Assembly (NCBI RefSeq): GCF_003477885.1
Contig: NZ_QUEE01000001.1
Coordinates: 186,001 to 250,000, forward strand
Direction: 5' to 3'
DNA: 64,000 nucleotides
From: Lachnotalea sp. AF33-28
GTDB lineage: Bacteria > Bacillota > Clostridia > Lachnospirales > Lachnospiraceae
Below, piece by piece: positions 33,021 through 43,098 of this stretch. A program made the translations under genes and the position numbers. Each line of letters begins with the position of its first letter. Within the stretch, counting starts at the first letter, position 1. Under the pieces are notes generated by a model. The model was not told the DNA's origin. It saw only the letters and a list, made by a program, of their open reading frames with translations, and did not search any database.

Positions 33021-35480
33021 TCAAACATACTGAGTCCGGTCTCTGCTTGGCACAAACTGCATCTGAAATCCTAAAGCAGTCAGGCACCGGTTCTCTTTGT
33101 CATAAACCGGTTCCTTCTTCCGGCAGCAGTCCATAAAGCTCTCCAGATCAGGGTGTTCATCCCTGCTGCCGCACAGGCAGAGGTATGCCATATCGCTGCC
33201 ATATACCCTGTATTCACAGTCAAACAGCTGATCCCCAAAGGGCTCCGGACTGCCGCTGCACCATATGCAGACATAGCCGTTCTGCCGGGCTCCGAAGAAC
33301 CAGCTCCCTTCCATGTGTGTTCGGTCAAACTTGACCCTCGGCCAGAACAGATGGGTAAAATGCACGGGATGTTCCGCAGGTATGGAGTAGATCACCCCCA
33401 GCATGCTTCCCTCCTGTTTAAGAGCCGGGAGGACTCCGTTGCCATACCAGTATCCGGGGCGCATGCTGCTGGAATCACAGGTGCCCCCCGGATGGTTTGT
33501 AAAGACCAGCGTATCCTTCGCCAGCGCCGCATACCACAGATGCTGCTGATATCCGTAGACTCCCGGTTCAAAGCATGTGGTCCCATGGAAACGCTCATTA
33601 AGAGAACGCGTATACGCATGCGCTCCTGTATCCGCATCCGGCTTCAGCGTCAGGTTCTCCCATCGCACAAAACCGCCGTCCTCCCTGGGTGACTGAGCGG
33701 AAGTCAGACAGTAATCCTTTGTCTTGCACAGACAAATCAGCGCATTTCCCGTGGAATAGCTGGTGTATATCTCTTCCTCCATCAGCTTTGCAAGGCCGGC
33801 CGGCGGGCGGTACCGGGTGGTAGCGGTAAAGGCCGCCCACCCTTCTCCTCCGTCCTCAACAAAAGGCGCGGACGGATTGATCATGTTTAGCAGCACCTGT
33901 GAGGGCTGCTGGAAGGGGTAGAGCACGCCGCGGTATACCCGTCCCATCGGAGCGATAGGAGTCCCTTGAAACGCGTGCATTGCCAGCATGGTCAGCAGCC
34001 GGTCGGCGGCCGCCTCCGCCCTGCGGGCCAGCGCATCCTTCCCATAATCAATCACGTTAAGCAGGCCGGCAAAGGTTACGAACAGATAGCCGGTGCTTAA
34101 AAATTCTTCAAATCCGTCCTTTTCCACGCAGTCAAGCCACTCCCCTACCCTGCGTTCGCCAAAAGCCATAAGCTGCCGGCCAGTCATGCCCGCCCGCGAA
34201 AACCATTCAAAAGGATACATCGCCCCGGCCGTCATGGCACAGGAATAAAACATCAGGGCGTGGTTCTCACTCCAGAAGCACATACCGTCAGCGCCGTCCT
34301 GGTCCATCCAGTAACGGTAGCCCAGTATCGCCTCCTTAATGCGGGCTTTTGTCTCTTCTTCAACCTCATAGTTATGAAGATAACGGAGCAGGCCACCCAT
34401 AGTGAAATCGGAACAGTCATACCGATCATGCAGGGGGATCAGGCATTCGTTAAGATACCTCCCGTCTTCCGGCAGTTCTGCGTGCAGCGCCTTCCTGGCC
34501 AAAAGGTTTGGCATGGCGAACAAACCGCCGTTCCTCCTGGTTCCCGGCTCTTTGGCTATGCGTTCAAGGATTCTCCGGTAATTCTCACAAATAATTTCCT
34601 CACTGGACCGTCCGCCTGCTTCTGTCCGGCCGGGCAGAGGTTTTATGTCCGCAATCATCTCCAGATGTCTCGTCAGCACAGTATCCTCAAGACGGCATGA
34701 AATCAGGATATGGGGCAGATTTTTAATCAGAGCAAGCTCTTTCTTCCCATCAAGCCTTACCGTCACCTCATCCGGGTCCGCATTTTCAAACTGCACGGCT
34801 TTTTTAGTAAAGCAGGCCGTGGTATTGGCAGGCGCGGGGGCGGCAAATACCAACCATCCGTCAGCGGGATGTATCCCCTCAAGCCATTGTTCCAGCTTTG
34901 CATATTCTTCCGTGATCCGGCCGGGAAGGCATACGCATACCTCATCACGGTGTTCCAGCAGCTGAAGGCCGAACAGGCTCCTGGTATCCCGCACACCCAG
35001 ATTCTGAAGTTTAAGATACAGGGAGTTGTCCCCTTTTCTTAGGGGCAGGGTGAGCTCCAGACGGTTTATAGGCTTATAGACCGGCGGATCCATGCGGCCG
35101 ATGTGCATAGCGTTACAGAAGATATCGGCCGTCATATAGGTCCAGAGCACCGCTCTTACTTCCATATCCTCCCGCACCCGCAGCACAGTTGCGGCGGACA
35201 GTTCCACTCTGGCCGGCACGGAGTAAAAGGTGCTGAAATCCACAAACCAGTCGCCGTGGGAGAACCAGTATCTCCATGGCCGGCCCTCCGGCCCCATATC
35301 TCCGGGAAATGCCTCATTTACCGGAGGCAGCACCTCCTTAGCTGCGACCACAGAGCGCAGATATTTTTCAAAATGCAGCTGATTGCTGTCCCTTTTGTCC
35401 GTTGTAAAAGGCGACTCCAGGGGACCGCAGACCAGATAATTGGTTACAAATCCGTTTCTGTTCACATGAAATTCCTGCAT
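33021..35480 (-). CDS. Uncharacterised 819-residue protein, probable (alpha/alpha)6 carbohydrate-active enzyme
   Basis: I do not recognise a named family. The first 300 residues look beta-rich, including a jelly-roll-like stretch (GDWFVDFSTFYSVPARVELSA). Residues about 300-570 are rich in paired helices, with WSENHALMFYSCAMTAGAMYP and FSRAGMTGRQLMAFGERRVGEWL, a pattern like other (alpha/alpha)6 toroid glycosidases and lyases. The C-terminal third is beta-rich again. No signal peptide, so probably cytoplasmic. It is the last gene of an operon with a CUT1 importer and a two-component system, 19 bases after the permease. A role in cleaving the imported glycan is the natural inference; catalytic residues are not identifiable, though the Glu and His of WSENH are candidates. 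Confidence 0.7.
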   Translation of the reverse strand: MQEFHVNRNGFVTNYLVCGPLESPFTTDKRDSNQLHFEKYLRSVVAAKEVLPPVNEAFPGDMGPEGRPWRYWFSHGDWFVDFSTFYSVPARVELSAATVLRVREDMEVRAVLWTYMTADIFCNAMHIGRMDPPVYKPINRLELTLPLRKGDNSLYLKLQNLGVRDTRSLFGLQLLEHRDEVCVCLPGRITEEYAKLEQWLEGIHPADGWLVFAAPAPANTTACFTKKAVQFENADPDEVTVRLDGKKELALIKNLPHILISCRLEDTVLTRHLEMIADIKPLPGRTEAGGRSSEEIICENYRRILERIAKEPGTRRNGGLFAMPNLLARKALHAELPEDGRYLNECLIPLHDRYDCSDFTMGGLLRYLHNYEVEEETKARIKEAILGYRYWMDQDGADGMCFWSENHALMFYSCAMTAGAMYPFEWFSRAGMTGRQLMAFGERRVGEWLDCVEKDGFEEFLSTGYLFVTFAGLLNVIDYGKDALARRAEAAADRLLTMLAMHAFQGTPIAPMGRVYRGVLYPFQQPSQVLLNMINPSAPFVEDGGEGWAAFTATTRYRPPAGLAKLMEEEIYTSYSTGNALICLCKTKDYCLTSAQSPREDGGFVRWENLTLKPDADTGAHAYTRSLNERFHGTTCFEPGVYGYQQHLWYAALAKDTLVFTNHPGGTCDSSSMRPGYWYGNGVLPALKQEGSMLGVIYSIPAEHPVHFTHLFWPRVKFDRTHMEGSWFFGARQNGYVCIWCSGSPEPFGDQLFDCEYRVYGSDMAYLCLCGSRDEHPDLESFMDCCRKKEPVYDKENRCLTALGFQMQFVPSRDRTQYV

Positions 35481-35499
35481 GATGGAATTCCCTCCTCTC

Positions 35500-36339
35500 T
35501 CATCCCTTGACAGCGCCCGCGGTCAGGCCGGTGATAAACTGCCTGTTGGCGAACAGATAGACAATCAGTATAGGCAGCAGCGCGATGGAAGCACCAGCCG
35601 CCATGATATGCCACTCAGCCGCCGCATTGGCGCTGTATCTTAAGTTGGCAACCGCTACGCTAAGCGTCTTCAGCCCCGGGTTCGACATCGTGAATACCTG
35701 CGCGGAGACAAATTCATTCCATGCCTGCCGGAAGGAAAACAGCGCCACTACTCCCAATATGGGCTTAATCGCCGGTACAATAATCTGCCAGAAGATCCGG
35801 AACATCCCGGCACCATCTATGGTCGCCGCTTCATCCAGTTCCTTAGGCACTCCCCTGACAAATCCGGATACCAGAAAGATATTGGCTGCCTGGCCGCCAG
35901 TCATAAGAAGCGCCAGACCGATGACCGATTTCGTCAGCCCCAGACCCGAAAGCAGTTTGTACAGTGGATAGAGCGCCACGGATCCGATGGAAACAAACAT
36001 GGAACATAGATAGAGCGCAGACATGAGCTTTTTCCCCGGGAAAGTCCGCCTGGCCATTACATATGCAGCCATAGAGGCGGTCACGACAGAAAACAACACG
36101 GTAAAAAGGGAAAGCATCACGCTGTTTGCCGTATATCGACCGAAATCCAGCTGCTCAAAAGCGTAGGTATAATTTTCATAATGCCATTTCTCCGGAAAGA
36201 ATCCTCCGCCCAACGTCAGCTCCGCATTTGTCTTGAAAGAGCCCACTACCGCGTATATAACGGGATAAATCGTAAACAGGCACATAGCCCCCACAAAGAG
36301 CCATTTCAGCACCTGGCCGATCACTTTATTGATTTTCAT
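35500..36339 (-). CDS. CUT1 ABC transporter permease, MalG type
   Basis: Membrane permease of 279 residues, six helices, with the EAA loop ELDEAATIDGAGMFRIFWQ. It ends in FITGLTAGAVKG, a typical MalG-type C-terminus. It follows the MalF-type permease by 12 bases. No ATPase gene is in the operon. Confidence 0.92.
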   Translation of the reverse strand: MKINKVIGQVLKWLFVGAMCLFTIYPVIYAVVGSFKTNAELTLGGGFFPEKWHYENYTYAFEQLDFGRYTANSVMLSLFTVLFSVVTASMAAYVMARRTFPGKKLMSALYLCSMFVSIGSVALYPLYKLLSGLGLTKSVIGLALLMTGGQAANIFLVSGFVRGVPKELDEAATIDGAGMFRIFWQIIVPAIKPILGVVALFSFRQAWNEFVSAQVFTMSNPGLKTLSVAVANLRYSANAAAEWHIMAAGASIALLPILIVYLFANRQFITGLTAGAVKG

Positions 36340-36351
36340 CGCATTTTCCTC

Positions 36352-37287
36352 CTATTCGGTGATCTTATCCAGCTTGCGTGACAAAAACAGGTACAGGCCG
36401 GTAAACATTCCAATGATGCAGGCGGATACCAGGCTGACCGCCGCGCCGTAACCAAACTCCTGCGGCGCTGCCGAGCCCACCGTAATCGGAAAGAACAGCT
36501 GGTAGATATACAGGAACATGACATTGGTCTGTCCCATGGGACCGCCTTCCGTCAGCACCATGATGCTCTGCATATCCATAAAGGATATGACCAGAGCCAG
36601 CATCAGAATCATCTTGAGCACGGGCGCCATCATAGGAAGCGTTACCTTAAACAGTATCTGTACGCTGTTTGCGCCGTCGATCTTTGCGCTTTCATATACA
36701 TCCGAAGGTATGCCCGTAAGCCCCGCTATGAAATACACCATATAATTGCCCACGCCGCCCCAGACCGCGATAATGATGACAGTCAGCATGGCATAGTCTA
36801 TACCCAGCCAGTTGACATTTTCTTTGATCAGCCCCAGATCCATCAGAAGTCGGTTGATTTCTCCGTTATAGGTATTAAACAGCAGATAGAATACCAGCGC
36901 CATGACCGCGCTGCTCATGATGGTGGGTGTAAAAATGATGGACTGCGCCACAGCATTGCTCCTGCTGCTCTTCGACAGCAGTACCGCCAGCAGAAAGGCC
37001 AGAGGTATGGTAAGAATCAGCTTTCCGCCTACATAGACCAATGTGTTGACCACCGCGTCCCAGTACTGGCTATCTCTTGTGAAGAGCCGGACAAAATTTT
37101 CAAGCCCTATGTACCTGGCCTCACCATAGCCCCTGTAATCATAGAGCATATAGCGCAGCGCCCAGCACAACGGGTAAACTGTAAAGGCCGCAAACATAAT
37201 GATATTGGGAAGCAGCATCAGATAGGAGGTTCTCTCCCTTTTGAGCGTTTTCCAGAGACCGTTTTTCTTTCTGTCGTTCTTTTTCAA
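36352..37287 (-). CDS. CUT1 ABC transporter permease, MalF type
   Basis: Membrane permease of 311 residues, six helices, with the EAA loop VYESAKIDGANSVQILFK and the family pattern GLENFVRLF near the N-terminus. It lies 112 bases downstream of the response regulator gene and pairs with the MalG-type permease that follows. Confidence 0.92.
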   Translation of the reverse strand: MKKNDRKKNGLWKTLKRERTSYLMLLPNIIMFAAFTVYPLCWALRYMLYDYRGYGEARYIGLENFVRLFTRDSQYWDAVVNTLVYVGGKLILTIPLAFLLAVLLSKSSRSNAVAQSIIFTPTIMSSAVMALVFYLLFNTYNGEINRLLMDLGLIKENVNWLGIDYAMLTVIIIAVWGGVGNYMVYFIAGLTGIPSDVYESAKIDGANSVQILFKVTLPMMAPVLKMILMLALVISFMDMQSIMVLTEGGPMGQTNVMFLYIYQLFFPITVGSAAPQEFGYGAAVSLVSACIIGMFTGLYLFLSRKLDKITE

Positions 37288-37399
37288 ATCAACCCCTCCT
37301 TAGGCAACTTTATGAAATCTTTGTCATTACATGATCCCATTATACTGTTGCTCCCGGAGGGGCAGTGATGTAAAAACGTCAGAAGCGGAGTAGAAAATT

Positions 37400-38944
37400 T
37401 TAAGATAATGTAGAATTCGCAGAGATATCGCTGGGCGATATATGAAACATCTTTTTAAAGCAGGAAGAGAAATAGCGTGGATCCTTATAGCCGACCAGTT
37501 CCGCCGCCTCACTGACCTTCAGATCGGTGCTGCTTAGGAGAAATTTAGCATGTTCCAGGCGGGCTCTGGTCAGGTATTCCACGAAAGTCATGCCGGTCTC
37601 CTGCTTGAACAGCTGCCGAAGATAGTTGGGGCTGATGAACAAAAGTCCGGCAACATCATCCAGACTGAACTCCGGGTTGGCCATATTTTCCCGCAAAATC
37701 CGATCCACCTTTTCCGAGATCACCTGTTTTTCAGTTATCTCCCCTCTTTTTCTGCCGATGAGAAAAATTATGAAATCCAGAAAAACCTCTTTAAGCCTCA
37801 GGAAGCTCCGGGCGGTCAGCACATCCCTCCTGAACCGCTCCGCTTCCAGATAGCTGATGCGGACAGCGTCTCGGCCCGGGCTCTGGATGCGATGGCCCGC
37901 GGTCAGAAAGCACATGCGTATGAAAGCAGCGTCCCTGATCCCGTTCTCGTCAAACCAGCTGCATAAATCACATACCCGTGCCCGCGCCATCGTTTCGTTT
38001 CCGTAATTCACCGCAAGGGCCAGCTCCTTTTGTATCTCTTCGGGAGGATACAGGCAGACCGCCATGCGGCCTGCCTGGCTGTCCTCATAATTGACAGCGG
38101 GCGGCATATCCTCAATAAATCCATATTCCATGGCCTGTCTGGCCTGGTACATGGATATGGGCAGACCTTTCACAGAGGTTACAAACCCTCCGATAAAAAA
38201 ATGCAGCTCTCCCAGCCCTTCCGACCGCATATAATTGGCCAGAGAAGTGAGTCCAAGGTTGAGCTTGAGGAACTCTTCTGAAGCCCGCTCTCCCGGCAGA
38301 CGAAACACCGCCGCATAAATTCCGGCTTCCATCCGGATCAGAACAGGTTCTCCCAGCCTGGCGAATTTGCGGTACAGGCCTTCTCTTATAATCTCTTCCT
38401 TGACATCTCCGCTGCAGAGAACACAGCAGTAGCTGGCCGGTTCCTGTATCATAGGCTCGGTTTCACTATTTCCGCCGTTAAGCAGTTTGCCATACAGCTG
38501 TTCCAGCCTGGGATTTCTGTGACTGTCTTTGAGGTCCACTCCTGCCAAGGGCCCCAACGCCCTTCTGCTCTGATCCAGCTCTTTTTTAAATTTCTCCAGT
38601 ATGGCCAGCAGCTTAGTGGTATCCAGCGGCTTCAGCAGGTACTCCCTGACACCGATTCTAAGCGCCTGCCGGGCGTACTCGAACCGGTCATAGCCGCTTA
38701 AAACAATCAGCCTTGCATCCGGCAGCAGGCAGCTGATATTTTCCAGAAAATCCAGCCCGTTCATACGCGGCATCGTAATATCTGTGATAATCACATCGGG
38801 CAGCAGCGATTGGGCCAGTTTCAGAGCTTCCTCACCGTTTTCGGCCAGTCCGGCCACTTCAAAGTCCGCACAGTGCTTTGCCAGATATCTGGCCACGCCG
38901 TCCCGAATGCTCTTTTCATCGTCTGCTATCAGAATACGGTACAT
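37400..38944 (-). CDS. Response regulator, YesN/AraC type
   Basis: Response regulator of 514 residues. The receiver carries Asp8-Asp9, phospho-acceptor Asp55 (VIITDITMPRMNG) and Lys in EYLLKP. A long middle region leads to a C-terminal AraC double helix-turn-helix (GYKDPRYFSSCFKKMFHISP). The ATG at 38944 is chosen because MYRILIADDE is the conserved N-terminus of this family; the frame is open to 38968. It overlaps the kinase gene by 29 bases. It probably controls the same operon that contains it. Confidence 0.92.
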   Translation of the reverse strand: MYRILIADDEKSIRDGVARYLAKHCADFEVAGLAENGEEALKLAQSLLPDVIITDITMPRMNGLDFLENISCLLPDARLIVLSGYDRFEYARQALRIGVREYLLKPLDTTKLLAILEKFKKELDQSRRALGPLAGVDLKDSHRNPRLEQLYGKLLNGGNSETEPMIQEPASYCCVLCSGDVKEEIIREGLYRKFARLGEPVLIRMEAGIYAAVFRLPGERASEEFLKLNLGLTSLANYMRSEGLGELHFFIGGFVTSVKGLPISMYQARQAMEYGFIEDMPPAVNYEDSQAGRMAVCLYPPEEIQKELALAVNYGNETMARARVCDLCSWFDENGIRDAAFIRMCFLTAGHRIQSPGRDAVRISYLEAERFRRDVLTARSFLRLKEVFLDFIIFLIGRKRGEITEKQVISEKVDRILRENMANPEFSLDDVAGLLFISPNYLRQLFKQETGMTFVEYLTRARLEHAKFLLSSTDLKVSEAAELVGYKDPRYFSSCFKKMFHISPSDISANSTLS

Positions 38945-40784
38945 AAGTTTCCACATCCTTTTCTTCAATGATGGGCATACGGATCGTTACCTTTGTGCCC
39001 TTACCGTACACGCTGTCTATCGTGACGCCGTAATCGTCTCCGAAATACAGGCGTATCCTTTCATTGACATTAAATATTCCATAGCCTTCCTTGCTGACGG
39101 AAAGATTTCTGGCCAGATCTTTCCGGATGACGGCCAGCTTATCCTCCGGTATACCCACCCCGTCATCCTCCACCGTAAACACCACCGCTCCATTCTCCTG
39201 AAAGCCGGTAATGTTCACCGTACCTCTACTGCCCTTTTCCTTAATGCCGTGATAGATGGCATTTTCCACCAGCGGCTGCAGCACCAGCTTGACGATATAC
39301 AGACTGTCCAAATCAGAGGCTGCCTTGAGTTCATAGCTCAACCGATCCCCATACCGCTGGCACTGTATCTTGAGGTAACTGGTCACATGCCGTATCTCAT
39401 CCTCAACAGGAATGATCTCACGGCCCCGGGACAGGCCGATACGGAACAGAGTCGCGAGGGCCTGTGTCATCTGGCTGATATCTTCCGCATCGATCTCCTC
39501 CGCCTTCCAGCGTATGGAATCCAGTGTATTGTAGAGGAAATGTGGGTTGATCTGCGCCTGCAGCGCCTTCAGCTCCGCCCGTCGTTTCAGCAGCTGCTGT
39601 ATCCTCACCTTCTCCTTTTCATCCTGCAGCTGCTCTATAGTCTGATTCAGACTCATAATCAGCTCATGGGTATACTGCAGCATGTTGTTGAAACTGGAGG
39701 CCAGCACACCGATCTCATCCTTCCTGTAATAGGGAAAACCGATCTCGTAGTTTTCTTTTCCTGCATTTTTCATTGTTACAGAAAGCTGATAGAGCGGGTG
39801 AGTGATCTTTTTCACAACGCCGGTGACGGCTAAAAAAGTGATCAGGATCACCACCAGGTTGATCACGATAAATGAACGTGTCAACGAGGTCAGCCTGGCC
39901 AGGGCGTCGCTCTTGGACTGGATATAGACAATATTCCATGGAGAGGCGGATATCTCCTGATAATTAAGCCAGTATTCTTCTCCCCCCATGTGCTCATTGT
40001 AGACGCCGTTCCCCTGGCCGGCGAGCGTACTTAGATATTTAGGTTCCAGACCCTTTTCAACAAAATCTATGTGACCATCAATCATGCGGGAAGCGATTAC
40101 CTGGCCGCCGTCGTCAAAAAGCAGCACACTGGCATCTTCCGCATACAGGATATCCTTAAGGTACTCATAGATCCGGTTTTGGTCCAGGTTGGCCAGTATC
40201 ACATTATCCCGGCTGTAACCGTCAATAGTAAAGCGGTACAGCAGAGGAACCACCTCCTTATGGGAGATGAATATTTCATCTGTACAGGGTGTCCCCCATA
40301 TTATAGGCCCATACCCTTCCCGGACAAGGGAATACAGCTTAGAATTTTCAAAGCTATAATTTTTTGTAACAAATACGGTCATATCCGTATAGGAAGCTTC
40401 CGGCGTATAGAAATAAAGGGAAGAAATCAGCGGCTCTGTGATCTTATAAAGGGACAGTGTATTGCTGATGCTGCTCATAATATCTCCGTCCATAGCAGAA
40501 CCTGGTTCCAGCAGCAGTTTTTCCACCGCGTTGGAAAAGGATTGGTCCATGCGGATATAATAGAGACGTTCGATGACATTCTTCACCTTTGTTTCCATAT
40601 ACGTCCCGATGGCCGCCAGACTGGTCTGCGCACGTTCTCTGGCCTGAACTTCAATTCTCCCGGCCACCAGACGGTACAGCAGCCCCTGGCTTATCAGAAG
40701 GATGGCAAACACCACTGCCAGCAGCGCTACGGATAGTTTATTGCGAAAGCTAAGAGTGCGTTTGGCTTTGATTTCCGGATTCAA
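38916..40784 (-). CDS. LytS/YesM-type sensor histidine kinase
   Basis: Sensor kinase of 622 residues. The start is TTG at 40784, set by AAAGGAGATGACATA just before it. A membrane segment at about 15-35, an extracellular region of about 260 residues resembling a Cache sensor, a second membrane segment near 300, HAMP, the His_kinase segment (QAQINPHFLYNTLDSI) and the GHKL ATPase domain (LVENAIYHGIKE, DDGVGI) follow in order. It lies between the binding protein and the regulator in the CUT1 operon, so it probably senses the imported sugar or the loaded binding protein. Confidence 0.92.
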   Translation of the reverse strand: MNPEIKAKRTLSFRNKLSVALLAVVFAILLISQGLLYRLVAGRIEVQARERAQTSLAAIGTYMETKVKNVIERLYYIRMDQSFSNAVEKLLLEPGSAMDGDIMSSISNTLSLYKITEPLISSLYFYTPEASYTDMTVFVTKNYSFENSKLYSLVREGYGPIIWGTPCTDEIFISHKEVVPLLYRFTIDGYSRDNVILANLDQNRIYEYLKDILYAEDASVLLFDDGGQVIASRMIDGHIDFVEKGLEPKYLSTLAGQGNGVYNEHMGGEEYWLNYQEISASPWNIVYIQSKSDALARLTSLTRSFIVINLVVILITFLAVTGVVKKITHPLYQLSVTMKNAGKENYEIGFPYYRKDEIGVLASSFNNMLQYTHELIMSLNQTIEQLQDEKEKVRIQQLLKRRAELKALQAQINPHFLYNTLDSIRWKAEEIDAEDISQMTQALATLFRIGLSRGREIIPVEDEIRHVTSYLKIQCQRYGDRLSYELKAASDLDSLYIVKLVLQPLVENAIYHGIKEKGSRGTVNITGFQENGAVVFTVEDDGVGIPEDKLAVIRKDLARNLSVSKEGYGIFNVNERIRLYFGDDYGVTIDSVYGKGTKVTIRMPIIEEKDVETYVPYSDSRR

Positions 40785-40854
40785 TATGTCATCTCCTTTA
40801 TGTAATATGCGGAAAAGAGAAGAGTGACCGAACTCTTCTCTGTTTCCTGTTTCT

Positions 40855-42285
40855 TTACTTATCGGTATTCTGATTTAACGGATCAAAATTGGGATAAACG
40901 ATGCGTTCCTGACCGCTTTCCACAAGCTTGTCATATGCCGCATTGTAACGTGTATTCAGATCCTCGATAGCCGCATCCACATCGGTGATTCCAAAAATCA
41001 CCTCCGTACAGACAGTGGGATAGTCTTTACCCTCCACTACCATATTGGTAGGGAGCGCCGGCCAGTTCTGATCGTCCTCCGTCAGCTCCAGACACGGCAT
41101 CTTCTTCATGGATTCCGGAGGCTCCGCCTTTTCCACCGCGCTGGGTATCATGACCGTGCCCAGGCCGGCCGTGTAGTATCCGCTCATCACCTCATCGCTG
41201 TGCAAAAACTCCATCACTTTCCAGCTCTCTTCCGGATGCTCCGTATTGGCGTTGACAGCCAGGTTGGAACCTCCCACCCAAAGCTGCTGTTTGCCGGCTG
41301 CAGTGCCGTCAACCGTAGGTACCAGCGCACAGTCCCAGTGAATGTCCGTAGGGAACTGGGATTCATATACACCGGGCTCCGCATGGCTTAAGGACATATA
41401 CATGGCTATCTTGCCCGCCGCAAACTGCGTTCTTAAAGGATCGATGTCCAGAGATTCGCTTCCCGGAAAGGCAGCGCCTGTAGAATACATATCCCGAAAC
41501 GCTTCCAGCACCGGTTTATAACTGGAGAAATCAAAGGTACCGGTCTTATAGTCAAATCCGTTCCTCGTGCCGCCGCTTTTCATTACGATCGGATCAATGG
41601 TGCGGGCCACGGCGTTTCCGCCCTTATAATTTCCCGCGATACCGTAGATGCCCTCACCGGACAGCTGCTCTGTAATCAGCTTTGCATCCTCCACCATCTC
41701 CGCCAGGGTTTCGGGCGCATGATCTATGCCCACGCGTTCGAATATGTCCTTATTGTAAAATAGGCGTACTGCCGATGCGGTATAAGGAAGGGAGTAAACC
41801 GCATCCCCTATGGAATTGATTCCCTCTACGAAAGCGCCATCCCCAAACCTGGCTCTGTAGGCGTCATCCATGTAGGGAGCGATATCCAGGGCATAACCCT
41901 TTTCCGTAATGGTGCTGAACTCGTTGTTTGGGATCTGAAATACGTCCGGAGCGGAATCGGTGCTGAATGCCAGATCCAGCATCTGGGAATAGTTTTCCGC
42001 ATAAATCTGATAGTCAATATAGATATTGTCGCTGTTAGTGTTGTTGAATTCCTCGATCAGGGGCGTCATATATTCCTGATCATGACGGTTGGTATTCCAG
42101 TAAGTGATCGTAATTTTATCCTTGGATGCGGCATTGGCCGCGGTACTGTCCTGCGCAGCCTGTCCGGCTGAACTGCCATCGGCTGCAGGAGTTGTAGTTA
42201 CGGCATCTTTCCCACTGCAGCCGGCCGCTGTACAGATCAGGGTCAATGTGGTAAGAAGTGCCAGGATCTTGCTTTTCTTTTTCAT
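40855..42285 (-). CDS. CUT1 sugar-binding lipoprotein
   Basis: Extracellular solute-binding protein family 1, 476 residues. The signal peptide ends in lipobox TAAGC, followed by a linker rich in Ala, Gly and Thr. The fold has family marks such as ITYWNTNRHDQEYMTPLIEE and AAGKIAMYMSLSHAEPG. The ATG at 42285 lies seven bases after GGAGG; the ATG at 42291 is too close to the site. It is the first gene of a six-gene operon ending in the 819-residue protein. Confidence 0.92.
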   Translation of the reverse strand: MKKKSKILALLTTLTLICTAAGCSGKDAVTTTPAADGSSAGQAAQDSTAANAASKDKITITYWNTNRHDQEYMTPLIEEFNNTNSDNIYIDYQIYAENYSQMLDLAFSTDSAPDVFQIPNNEFSTITEKGYALDIAPYMDDAYRARFGDGAFVEGINSIGDAVYSLPYTASAVRLFYNKDIFERVGIDHAPETLAEMVEDAKLITEQLSGEGIYGIAGNYKGGNAVARTIDPIVMKSGGTRNGFDYKTGTFDFSSYKPVLEAFRDMYSTGAAFPGSESLDIDPLRTQFAAGKIAMYMSLSHAEPGVYESQFPTDIHWDCALVPTVDGTAAGKQQLWVGGSNLAVNANTEHPEESWKVMEFLHSDEVMSGYYTAGLGTVMIPSAVEKAEPPESMKKMPCLELTEDDQNWPALPTNMVVEGKDYPTVCTEVIFGITDVDAAIEDLNTRYNAAYDKLVESGQERIVYPNFDPLNQNTDK

Positions 42286-42463
42286 TTTCATTCCTCCTTG
42301 ACGAATCGTTTCTTATTTACATTGACAATCATACTGTGTATTTCCCGGATTGAGAATCGAAAAACGTAGGAATATATGTTGAAAATATACAGATCGGCAT
42401 TGATCAGTGTGCCTTTTATTGCAGTATATCACAATTTGCGCAGTATGGGTATTCGTTATCTTA

Positions 42464-42493
42464 TTGCATAACAGCGCCGGTTGACGGTATAAT
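42464..42493 (+). promoter_or_regulatory. Probable promoter of the DNA glycosylase gene
   Basis: TTGCAT (42464-42469) and TATAAT (42488-42493) are 18 bases apart, 60 bases upstream of the ATG at 42554. The gap to the divergent sugar operon (42286-42553) shows no other clear site. Confidence 0.5.
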
Positions 42494-42553
42494 GCTTTTA
42501 ATGGGAAAAGTAAAAGAATCAGCAGACTATGACAAAGAATGAGGATATGAAAG

Positions 42554-43054
42554 ATGGAACATGTTGAACACACTTTTGAGCCGGTATTTGACTGCGATTC
42601 GCGCATACTGATTTTGGGGTCATTCCCTTCTGTAAAATCCCGGGAAGGAAACTTCTATTACCACCATCCCCAAAACCGTTTTTGGAAGGTGCTTGGCAGA
42701 CTGCTTAATGAACCGCTGCCGGCAACGGTCGATGAAAAAAGGAAAATGCTGCTCTCCCGCCATATTGCGGTATGGGATGTTATAGAAAGCTGTGACATAC
42801 AGGGTTCCAGCGACAGCAGCATCCGCAACGTGGTGCCAGCAGATCTGACAATGATACTGAAACGCGCCCCCGTAAAACAGATTTATGCCAACGGGGAGAC
42901 GGCCTATAAGCTGTACCGTAAATACTGTGAGGAATCGGCCGGCATGCCGGCCGTTCGCCTTCCCTCCACCAGCCCCGCCAATGCCGCCTGGTCCCTGGAA
43001 CGGCTCACGCAGGCCTGGTCGGTTATATTGGAAAATCTTATAGCCGGGGCATGA
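42554..43054 (+). CDS. DNA-deoxyinosine (hypoxanthine) glycosylase, UDG superfamily
   Basis: Base-excision repair enzyme of 166 residues. The N-terminal motif ILGSFPSVKSR and the downstream LPSTSPANA match UDG family 6, which removes hypoxanthine formed by adenine deamination. The YYHHPQNRFWKVLG segment between them is also characteristic. It is a single gene with its own promoter, and its stop codon lies in the loop of the terminator hairpin. Confidence 0.87.
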   Translation: MEHVEHTFEPVFDCDSRILILGSFPSVKSREGNFYYHHPQNRFWKVLGRLLNEPLPATVDEKRKMLLSRHIAVWDVIESCDIQGSSDSSIRNVVPADLTMILKRAPVKQIYANGETAYKLYRKYCEESAGMPAVRLPSTSPANAAWSLERLTQAWSVILENLIAGA

Positions 43055-43070
43055 GCCCTGGCTATATTTT
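43040..43070 (+). terminator. Terminator overlapping the glycosylase stop codon
   Basis: An 11-bp stem with one G-U pair (43040-43050 with 43055-43065) is followed by ATTTT. The loop ATGA contains the gene's TGA stop, so the stem overlaps the last coding codons. Confidence 0.7.
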
Positions 43071-43098
43071 AAACGCATTTTACAATTGTTCAGGCACA

